Part shown: in pieces, positions 1 through 5,771 of the stretch
Position numbering within the stretch: position 1 is the stretch's first letter
How the letters are laid out: each line of letters opens with the position of its first letter
Assembly (NCBI GenBank): GCA_040880545.1
Contig: JBBDIE010000016.1
Span: forward strand, 1 to 8,106
Direction: 5' to 3'
Source of the DNA: M55B112 sp040880545
Lineage (GTDB): Bacteria > Bacteroidota > Bacteroidia > Bacteroidales > GCA-2748055
DNA length: 8,106 nucleotides
Notes under the pieces: model-generated
The model's input: the letters and a program-made list of their open reading frames with translations, nothing else
What the model was told of the DNA's origin: nothing
The model's database searches: none
Made by a program: the position numbers and the translations under genes

Positions 1-418
1 ATGATGGACCATCGTCCACCGTCACTAAGGAGCAGTTAATCCTAAATCCTGGTCTGGTTATACCCGGAATTTGCGACTGCAATATTACAGAATTTCAAAA
101 TTGTAAACAACAGTTTTCCGGATTAAGTAAAAAAGCAAGCTTTTCCATTAGTGAGTATTTTAAATAATCAGCCGTAAAAGCCCTTTTTTGAACCACAGAG
201 TTTTGGGGAGTTTAAAATTATTCCGGTAATTCTTTCACTCAAACGCTCGCTTCTAACTCCTTTAGCACGTTAAAATCACTTGAAAAAACTCCTTTTACCT
301 GTGCTAAGCTTGCTTCTTCCGTAAATCGGTGGTTATAAAAAGGGATACTTTAGTGAAATCGAAATCTAACCAGCAACAATGGTCTTTGAAACCTCCTACC
401 TCAAAACAATACTATCCC
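1..418. other. Left intergenic region without a convincing gene
   Basis: This A/T-rich stretch lies beyond the 3' end of the minus-strand GH5 gene. One plus-strand frame is open from the window edge (position 3) to a TAA at 165-167, 54 codons, but its translation resembles no family I know and it has no visible start, so I do not call it a gene. A small hairpin (TGGAC 5-9, GTCCA 14-18) sits at the very edge. The main content is a cluster of inverted repeats from about 133 to 334, annotated separately. I see no clear rho-independent terminator for the GH5 gene between 335 and 418; GGGATA (342-347) and TATCCC (413-418) could pair, but over a long loop. Confidence 0.6.
191..334. repeat. Inverted-repeat-bounded noncoding element (MITE/REP-like candidate)
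   Basis: A stretch of about 144 bp starts with AACCAC (191-196) and ends with its reverse complement GTGGTT (329-334). Further pairs nest inside: GGAGTTT (207-213) with AAACTCC (286-292), and TTAGCAC (262-268) with GTGCTAA (301-307). AACTCCTTT also occurs directly repeated at 255-263 and 287-295. The TTAGCAC/GTGCTAA pair lies partly outside the GGAGTTT/AAACTCC pair, so not all stems can form at once. There is no coding content. The arrangement resembles a degenerate mobile or multicopy intergenic repeat, or a structured RNA downstream of the GH5 gene. The terminal repeats are only 6 bp, so the boundary is tentative, and no target-site duplication is evident. Confidence 0.35.
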
Positions 419-1963
419 CTAATAAAAGCTCTCCTCCGCTCCCTGCTTCAGCAACTCCATCATCTTCATGTCCACCGATATCCCGTCCATCTCTGTGTAT
501 TCAACGCCTTCCCGGTTGCTGTCAGCGACACCGAACGACCCCCGGAAATTCCACATGGCCCATCCCAGGTCATATTCCTTCCATGTATTGAGCATGTATT
601 CCATCCATTCAAGGGAAACATCAATTGGTGCTCGTTGGTATACGCCCCATTCCCCAACCATGATCCCGATGTTGTGTTCTTTCCTGAAACGGATCCATGG
701 CTCCAGGTAATCCGCCCTGTATATGCTGTCCCAATTCGGATTCATATCATTCACCGTAACAAAAGTGTTGTCATCCTTTATTACAACCGGAATGGGAGCG
801 CCACCCCAGATGTTGCCGGGGATAATATTGACAGGTTCATGATCTTTTCCGTCCAGCCAGACAGCCACTTTCCCATAGGTTATCTTGTCACCCCCGGCAA
901 CTTCGATGGTCAGGCTCCCGGATCCTGCAGGAACCATGACCTCAATGGTTTCCAGGTAAGCCGCATGATACATTTCCCTCTCCTGGTTATAGCTGCGATC
1001 AACTACCTGGTCGTTCTCCGGATCGAAGGTTTTGTCCAGAAGTACATGATTATCGGCTTTGACCAATACACGGCACTTATCAAATACCTCCAGGAGTTCG
1101 ATCCCGACCGGCGTCTCCTTCTCAAAGTTGTGCTGCAGTAAAAAAGGCACATGCAAATGGTTGTGGGAGGGTGCATAGATGCTGTGTACCAGGTTTGTAT
1201 TGCTGGGCCATTCAGGTACCGGGCCATAGGTGTTGTTCGTCCAGCCTGCACCATAATGGGTTAAATTCATGGGGTAATATCCCCGCAGCATTTGTACAAC
1301 TTTGTAGGGCACTAATTCAGGGATCGGATCGCTGCCTACGTTCCATCCGTCCGACATGACCAGTCTCTCCGGATCTTCCTCGTAAATTGCTTCAACGGCC
1401 TTGATGGCAATATCCACATAGATCTCCCGGGTTGTTCGTACCGGCTCATTCAGAAGATTAAAGCTTAACTGGTTATTACTGATTCCTTTATACCTTGCCG
1501 CCATCTGCCTCCAGAGTGAATAGAAGGCCTCCTGCGCCGCGGTCCCTGTCCATAACGTAGAATCGGCCGAATAGTAATCCCGGAAGTTTATGCAGAAACC
1601 GGGTGCGTGATGGAGGTTAATACATACATGGATCCCATATTTATTCCCAAATTCAATGGCCTGATCTAGTACCTTCATCGCATCTTCGTTCAACGTTCCC
1701 CAGTCATCTTCCATCGTTAAGCAACGGTAGTCAAGCGGTAACCTCACAAAATTGAATCCGTTTTCGGCGATGAGCTTAAAATCGTTTTCAAGGTAAGGCT
1801 TACTTTCCCCCTCATTGATGAAATTTTCCAGCAGGTTAAAACCATACAGGTTGGAAAGGTCCGTATAATCTACTTCGGGCAGTGGCCTGACCAGTTCCTG
1901 CTGCTTGCATGAGACAAGGAGAATGACCAGGATCAGGAAAGGTAAAATTCGTTTTGAATTCAT
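419..1963 (-). CDS. Glycoside hydrolase family 5 (cellulase-type) lipoprotein
   Basis: A 514-residue secreted glycosidase that probably cleaves a beta-linked polysaccharide or oligosaccharide by the retaining mechanism of GH5; the substrate cannot be read from sequence. A hydrophobic signal (residues 5-18) ends in the lipobox LVSC with C19 as lipidation site, so it is anchored to a membrane; the residues after C19 (KQQE) are only a weak match to the Bacteroidota surface-export signal. The catalytic barrel shows RLPLDYR (74-80), NLHH (116-119), NLLNEP with acid/base E173, GEWG with nucleophile E438, and WAMWNFRGSFG (468-478). The two glutamates are 265 residues apart, more than in compact GH5 enzymes, because about 120 residues rich in beta-strand pattern (about 260-385) are inserted. 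The usual HxY-type strand-6 motif reads RGYYPMNLTHY (227-237). The start has an A/T-rich leader with no Shine-Dalgarno. It lies 92 bp downstream of the ClC gene on the same strand. Confidence 0.9.
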   Translation of the reverse strand: MNSKRILPFLILVILLVSCKQQELVRPLPEVDYTDLSNLYGFNLLENFINEGESKPYLENDFKLIAENGFNFVRLPLDYRCLTMEDDWGTLNEDAMKVLDQAIEFGNKYGIHVCINLHHAPGFCINFRDYYSADSTLWTGTAAQEAFYSLWRQMAARYKGISNNQLSFNLLNEPVRTTREIYVDIAIKAVEAIYEEDPERLVMSDGWNVGSDPIPELVPYKVVQMLRGYYPMNLTHYGAGWTNNTYGPVPEWPSNTNLVHSIYAPSHNHLHVPFLLQHNFEKETPVGIELLEVFDKCRVLVKADNHVLLDKTFDPENDQVVDRSYNQEREMYHAAYLETIEVMVPAGSGSLTIEVAGGDKITYGKVAVWLDGKDHEPVNIIPGNIWGGAPIPVVIKDDNTFVTVNDMNPNWDSIYRADYLEPWIRFRKEHNIGIMVGEWGVYQRAPIDVSLEWMEYMLNTWKEYDLGWAMWNFRGSFGVADSNREGVEYTEMDGISVDMKMMELLKQGAEESFY

Positions 1964-1994
1964 AGTATTAAGTTAGTTGGTTCGAATGGAATCC

Positions 1995-2019
1995 GCATTG
2001 CTGATAAACGCAGCGATGC
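1995..2019. repeat. Imperfect hairpin between the ClC and GH5 genes
   Basis: GCATTGCTG (1995-2003) and CAGCGATGC (2011-2019) pair in 8 of 9 positions around a 7-base loop. In the minus-strand transcript, the direction of both neighbouring genes, the odd position is a C/A mismatch; in a plus-strand RNA it would be a G-U wobble. No T run follows on the minus strand, so it is not a typical intrinsic terminator. It lies 32 bases upstream of the GH5 start, where it could be a regulatory or RNA-processing structure, or chance. Confidence 0.45.
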
Positions 2020-2055
2020 TAATTTACACAATTTGATACGAAAAGGCGCCATATA

Positions 2056-3834
2056 TCAATCGTCAGAGAACTCCCTGAGTAATTTCCTGTAGGAGGAGAA
2101 TATCTTCGACCTGGAAATAAAGCCGATGTACAAACCCTTATCTGCAACCGGGAGGTTCCAGGCACCGGTCTCCTCAAAGATCTCCAGCACCTTTTTCATG
2201 TTTTCGTCCTTGCGGACAATGGCCGGTGGTATTTGCATAAGCTCCGTTATACTTACCTTTTCATACAATTCTGTATTAAAAATGATATCCCTGACATCAT
2301 TCAGACTGATTATTCCCATCAGCATATTTTGCTCATCAACAACGGGAAATATATTCCTGGTTGATTTTGAAACAGCCGTGATCAGGTCGCTGAGTTTACC
2401 GTCCTCCGGGACTTTTTCAAAATCGTTTTCCAGGACTTCGGCAACGGTAAGCATGCTCAGAACCGCTTTGTCCTTGTGATGAGTGATCAGTTCACCCCGC
2501 TCGGCCAGCCGCATGGTATAGATCGACTGTTTCTCGAAGCCCCGGATTGTAACGAATGAAATGGTAGCGGTGACGATCAGGGGAATAAACAGGGTGTAAC
2601 CCCCGGTGATCTCCGCGATAAGGAAGATAGCGGTCAGCGGGGCATGCATTACTCCCGACATCACCCCGGCCATTCCAACCAGGGCGAAATTATTCTCCGA
2701 AACGCCTGCCGGATGAAAGAAGTTGATGAACTTGGACACGGTAACACCAGTCATCCCCCCAACAAAAAGGGCAGGAGCAAAAATTCCACCCACACCGCCA
2801 CTTCCTGTGGTCATGGCCATGGCGATAACCTTGAAGATCACCAGCATGATAAAAAAGAGGATGATGAGCGAAGAGTTACCTTCCAGTATATTTTCAAACA
2901 GGGTGCCGTTGAATAGAGCTTCAGACTGACCGGTCAGTAATGTCTTCAGGGTGGTATATCCTTCACCAAACAGATGGGGCATTAAAAATATCAGCACACT
3001 AACCACCAGGCCCCCGGTAACCGCCCTGATCAATTTGTTCCTGATGTGTCCCATGCCCCTTTCCACCCACATGTTCATGCGCGTAAAATAGAGGGATACC
3101 AGTCCGGCAAACAATCCCAGGAGAATATAAAACGGAAGATTGCTCAATATGAATGGTTCACTGATAGTAAAGGAGAAGACCACCTCTTCCCCGAGAAAGA
3201 AATAGGAAACTGATGCTGCAGTTACCGATGCAATTAGCAGGGGAACGATGGACCAGGCTGTAAGGTCGAGCATCAGCACCTCGAAAGCGAAGATAAGTGC
3301 AGCAATGGGGGCCTTGAAAATTCCGGCGATGGCCCCGGCGGCTCCACAACCTATCAGCAGTACAATGGTTTTGTAATTAAGTCGCAGAATATGCCCAATA
3401 TTGGAACCTATGGAAGCGCCCGTCAGCACAATGGGGGCCTCCAGTCCAACGGAACCACCCAGTCCTACTGTAAGTGAACTGCCTACCATGGAGGACCAGG
3501 TATTGTGAGGCTTCAGGTGCCCTTTCCTTTTGGAAATGGAGAAAAGAATTTTACTGATGCCGTGGCCAATATCCTGTTTCAGCAGATAGGAGACAAAAAC
3601 GACTGCCAGGAAAATTCCAATCAGGGGAAGAATAAATCCAATCCCCCATTGCTCATTTCCCAGAAGCATTGCTTTAGACCTGTGTTCAACGAAATGGGTA
3701 AGATTTTTCAGCAAAATGGCAGTACCTCCCGACAAAAGACCGATGACCAGGCTCAATATCAGGATGAGCCTTCGCTGTTTGATTTTGCGAATGCCATCCA
3801 ATAATTGCTGGTGTATTTGGTGGTATTTTTTCAT
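2056..3834 (-). CDS. ClC-family chloride channel/transporter with C-terminal CBS pair
   Basis: An inner-membrane anion channel or transporter of the ClC family, 592 residues from the chosen start. The membrane core (about 20-440) carries the family signatures: GHGIS (90-94) at the selectivity loop, GLEAP (130-134) with gating glutamate E132, GGIFAP (349-354) and the pore tyrosine Y413 in GGYTLFIP. The position of the E. coli internal proton glutamate (E203) is V186, preceded by E185, as in animal ClC channels, so passive conduction is possible. Two CBS domains follow (about 461-519 and 529-586), likely a cytosolic nucleotide-sensing module. The frame stays open to an ATG at 3903 (615 residues). 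I prefer 3834 because MKKYHQ gives the usual short N-terminus before the first helix, AGGA lies just upstream, and a promoter-like sequence (3852-3882) lies inside the extension; the longer form remains possible. It is divergent from the HEPN-like gene and precedes GH5. Confidence 0.92.
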   Translation of the reverse strand: MKKYHQIHQQLLDGIRKIKQRRLILILSLVIGLLSGGTAILLKNLTHFVEHRSKAMLLGNEQWGIGFILPLIGIFLAVVFVSYLLKQDIGHGISKILFSISKRKGHLKPHNTWSSMVGSSLTVGLGGSVGLEAPIVLTGASIGSNIGHILRLNYKTIVLLIGCGAAGAIAGIFKAPIAALIFAFEVLMLDLTAWSIVPLLIASVTAASVSYFFLGEEVVFSFTISEPFILSNLPFYILLGLFAGLVSLYFTRMNMWVERGMGHIRNKLIRAVTGGLVVSVLIFLMPHLFGEGYTTLKTLLTGQSEALFNGTLFENILEGNSSLIILFFIMLVIFKVIAMAMTTGSGGVGGIFAPALFVGGMTGVTVSKFINFFHPAGVSENNFALVGMAGVMSGVMHAPLTAIFLIAEITGGYTLFIPLIVTATISFVTIRGFEKQSIYTMRLAERGELITHHKDKAVLSMLTVAEVLENDFEKVPEDGKLSDLITAVSKSTRNIFPVVDEQNMLMGIISLNDVRDIIFNTELYEKVSITELMQIPPAIVRKDENMKKVLEIFEETGAWNLPVADKGLYIGFISRSKIFSSYRKLLREFSDD

Positions 3835-3851
3835 GATCCTTTTGAAGAGAG

Positions 3852-3882
3852 CAAATGTATGGTAAATACCGGCAAAAGCAAT
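3852..3882 (-). promoter_or_regulatory. Putative Bacteroidota-type promoter for the ClC gene
   Basis: On the minus strand, TACATTTG (3859 down to 3852) matches the TAnnTTTG -7 consensus of the Bacteroidota primary sigma factor. ATTG (3882 down to 3879) lies exactly 19 bases upstream as a three-of-four match to the -33 TTTG element. Transcription would begin about 10 bases before the ATG at 3834, which favours that start over the one at 3903. The elements are short, so a chance match cannot be excluded. Confidence 0.4.
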
Positions 3883-3928
3883 AGAGATATAACTTATCAT
3901 CAATGCCCGAAAAGTACCGGATCGAAAG

Positions 3929-3936
3929 CAAATATA
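3929..3936 (-). promoter_or_regulatory. Second possible -7 element upstream of the ClC gene
   Basis: TATATTTG, read on the minus strand from 3936 to 3929, is a full match to TAnnTTTG, about 25 bases upstream of the alternative ClC start at 3903. No convincing -33 TTTG is found at the expected distance. If active, it would allow translation of the longer ClC form. Confidence 0.3.
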
Positions 3937-3957
3937 TTCTTAATCTGACATTTTCCC

Positions 3958-3965
3958 TATCTTTA
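3958..3965 (+). promoter_or_regulatory. Putative promoter -7 element for the HEPN-like gene
   Basis: TATCTTTA differs from TAnnTTTG only in the last base and lies 23 bases before the ATG at 3989. The -33 region is weak. Between this element and the start codon lies a 14-base A/T dyad (TTAATT 3974-3979, CA, AATTAA 3982-3987) that could be an operator near the expected transcription start, though A/T-rich DNA gives such dyads easily. With the minus-strand elements at 3852-3882 and 3929-3936, it makes this a divergent promoter region. Confidence 0.4.
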
Positions 3966-3988
3966 GTTTCAGTTTAATTCAAATTAAC

Positions 3989-4606
3989 ATGTTAACCCTG
4001 AAGCAACTGGTAGCGTGGCTCAATGATATGGAGAAGATCATCTTTGATGTTTCTGTTTCAATTGTCAACCTGAACAGGATGGCAAATCCGGAAAATGCCT
4101 CTGAAAAAAGTATTCTCCAGGACCGCTTTTTTACCCATTTCTTTCACCAGTTGAGGTTTACTTTGATCATTCAATTGTGTAAACTTTATGTGAATAAGGA
4201 TACGGAGCGGAGGAATTTCCGGAAATTGTTCAACCGGCTGAAGAATGAGCCTTATGACAACCGGTTAAAGAGCAGGTTAAAGGGGAACCGTGACCGGGAG
4301 GACCTGGTGGCCCGGAAAGCAGAAATTACAGCGCTTGTAAAGCGGTTACTTATTGAACTTGAAAGCGAGGCAGAAGTAATACATAAGATTAAATCGCTGA
4401 GGGACCGGATCTATGCACATTCCGATCCCGGCAGGAACCTGCCTGAAGTAACGGACGAAGAGTTGGAGCGTCTGGTCGGACTTGCTGTGGAAATGTATAA
4501 TGAGGTAAGGGGTAAGATGTTTGACACGGGATTTCATTTAGACGAGGACCGCGGCTGGAAAGTGGATCATGTTATTGAGGCACTGGCGTTTTCTAAAAAA
4601 CATTAA
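3989..4606 (+). CDS. HEPN-like helical protein, possibly AbiU2-type
   Basis: A 205-residue soluble protein, predicted mostly alpha-helical and rich in charged residues, with no signal peptide or membrane segment. The segment LRDRIYAHSDPG (137-148) contains R138-x5-H144, which fits the Rx4-6H motif of HEPN domains, and the sequence pattern resembles the HEPN_AbiU2 group, in which an Arg-rich helix ends in AHSD. HEPN proteins are often RNases or RNA-binding subunits in toxin-antitoxin, abortive infection and stress systems; that role here is inference. No nucleotidyltransferase or antitoxin partner is adjacent. The start at 3989 follows an A/T-rich leader and a promoter-like element. The next gene begins 38 bases after the stop on the same strand, so they may be co-transcribed. 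It could instead be an uncharacterised helical family unrelated in function to HEPN RNases. Confidence 0.75.
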   Translation: MLTLKQLVAWLNDMEKIIFDVSVSIVNLNRMANPENASEKSILQDRFFTHFFHQLRFTLIIQLCKLYVNKDTERRNFRKLFNRLKNEPYDNRLKSRLKGNRDREDLVARKAEITALVKRLLIELESEAEVIHKIKSLRDRIYAHSDPGRNLPEVTDEELERLVGLAVEMYNEVRGKMFDTGFHLDEDRGWKVDHVIEALAFSKKH

Positions 4607-4644
4607 ATATCAGACATAGAGATTTTTAACCAAATTATTTATTT

Positions 4645-5580
4645 ATGCAACGACGAAAATTTATCAGGTCGGCAGGAGTGGGAATTGCCTTGGCCGGGTC
4701 GGCTCCCATGGGTGTGTTTTCAAAGGGGAGAGAAAAACGGCGCATCAGGCTCGGGGGACCGTTATTCGAAAAATTCAGTACTCCGGAAGCGTGGGTGGCT
4801 GCATTGAAAAGGAACGGATACCGTGCGGCCTATTGTCCGGTAGGAACGGATGCCGTAGGCGAGGAGATCAGGGAATATGAAAAGGCCGCTATCAGGCATG
4901 ACATTGTGATCGCGGAAGTGGGTGCCTGGAGCAACCCCATCAGCCCCGACGATCAGGAGGCAGCGGCAGCAGTAAAAAAGTGTATTGATTCGCTGGTTCT
5001 GGCTGAGGAGATCGGGGCCAGATGTTGTGTTAACATAAGTGGATCCAGGAACCCGGAACACTGGGCGGGACCGCACAGGGAGAACCTGACCGGGGCCGTG
5101 TTTGAAATGGTAGTTGAGGTTACACGGAAGATTATTGATGCAGTGAAGCCTGCAAGAACCTTTTTCGTACTGGAGGCGATGCCCTGGAGCTTCCCCGATT
5201 CTACCAACAGCTACCTGGAGTTGATCCGGGCGATTGACAGGAGCAGGTTCGCGGTGCACATCGATCCGGTGAACATGGTCACCGGCCCTCGTACCTTTTA
5301 TGAAAATGGAAAGCTAATCAGGGAAATGTTCACCAAACTGGGGCCCCATATTAAAAGCTGCCATGCAAAGGATATCGTGTTAAGGGAAGACAATTATATC
5401 CCCCAGCTGGACGAAATACGGCCCGGCCTGGGCAAACTGAATTATCCGGTTTTTCTTACTGAACTGGCCAGGTTAGATGATATTCCACTGATGATGGAGC
5501 ATCTCAGTACCGCTGAAGAGTATGCCAAAGCTGCAGCATATATCAGGGATGTGGGGGAATCGGAAGGAATATCATTGTAA
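4645..5580 (+). CDS. Tat-exported sugar phosphate isomerase/epimerase family protein
   Basis: A 311-residue TIM-barrel protein of the xylose isomerase-like superfamily (AP endonuclease 2 type fold). It begins with a twin-arginine signal, RRKFIR (3-8) followed by a weakly hydrophobic stretch to about residue 25, so it is probably folded in the cytoplasm and exported by Tat. Likely divalent-metal ligands are E177 (LEAMPW), D207 (HIDPVN), H240 (CHAKD) and E285 (MMEHL), matching the Glu-Asp-His-Glu set of sugar epimerases in this superfamily; H205 may also take part. GLGKLNY (261-267) matches the conserved loop before the last helices. The set appears intact, so an enzyme is expected, acting on a sugar or sugar derivative; the substrate is unknown. 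It follows the HEPN-like gene by 38 bases. The leader lacks a Shine-Dalgarno sequence. A role with the GH5 lipoprotein in sugar use is possible but not shown. Confidence 0.9.
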   Translation: MQRRKFIRSAGVGIALAGSAPMGVFSKGREKRRIRLGGPLFEKFSTPEAWVAALKRNGYRAAYCPVGTDAVGEEIREYEKAAIRHDIVIAEVGAWSNPISPDDQEAAAAVKKCIDSLVLAEEIGARCCVNISGSRNPEHWAGPHRENLTGAVFEMVVEVTRKIIDAVKPARTFFVLEAMPWSFPDSTNSYLELIRAIDRSRFAVHIDPVNMVTGPRTFYENGKLIREMFTKLGPHIKSCHAKDIVLREDNYIPQLDEIRPGLGKLNYPVFLTELARLDDIPLMMEHLSTAEEYAKAAAYIRDVGESEGISL

Positions 5581-5638
5581 ATGGCAGCATGGGGAATGGA
5601 TTCAAATTCCGGGGAGGAAACTGAATCGCAAAAATCCA

Positions 5639-5646
5639 TATCTTTG
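5639..5646 (+). promoter_or_regulatory. Putative promoter -7 element for the 5772 antiporter
   Basis: TATCTTTG is a full match to TAnnTTTG in the 191-bp gap before the antiporter gene. No TTTG lies at the usual -33 distance, so support is partial. Transcription from here would leave a leader of about 120 bases that carries the ACATTGT repeats described next. Confidence 0.4.
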
Positions 5647-5658
5647 GCTCTTCCGGTT

Positions 5659-5699
5659 ACATTGTAAAATTAAATATTCACCCTACATTGTCACATTGT
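5659..5699 (+). repeat. Three direct copies of ACATTGT in the antiporter leader
   Basis: ACATTGT occurs at 5659-5665, 5685-5691 and 5693-5699, the last two separated by one base, all between the putative -7 element and the antiporter start. Related CATTGTAAA occurs at 5573-5581, 5660-5668 and 7222-7230. They could be binding sites for a regulator or RNA motifs, but the unit is short and chance is possible. Confidence 0.35.
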
Positions 5700-5771
5700 G
5701 TCTTAAAACCCGTTCTTATTATATCTCTTTTTTGGTGTACTTAAATGTCCGCATAAAGTAAATATCCGATC

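Noticed and set aside
3..167. Open frame of 54 codons from the left edge, possibly the 3' end of a gene
   Set aside because: No family resemblance, A/T-rich composition, and a run of this length is not rare by chance; needs sequence left of the window.
329..1141. 270-codon plus-strand open frame
   Set aside because: It lies antisense to the well-supported GH5 gene, has no recognisable domain, and is explained by the codon pattern of the opposite strand.
1979..1995. GGTTCGAAT followed by AATCC, like a tRNA T arm
   Set aside because: No acceptor, D or anticodon arms can be built around it, and it sits just before the GH5 start.
4762..5259. 165-codon minus-strand open frame
   Set aside because: It is antisense to the TIM-barrel gene, whose metal-binding motifs are intact; no motif in the antisense product.
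3989..5580. HEPN-like gene plus TIM barrel as a two-gene defence or toxin-antitoxin pair
   Set aside because: The TIM barrel has a Tat export signal and would act outside the cytoplasm, so it is an unlikely partner for a cytosolic HEPN protein.
5593..5616. GGAAT/ATTCC hairpin after the TIM-barrel stop as a terminator
   Set aside because: Only a 5-bp stem with an 8-base loop and no T run follows.
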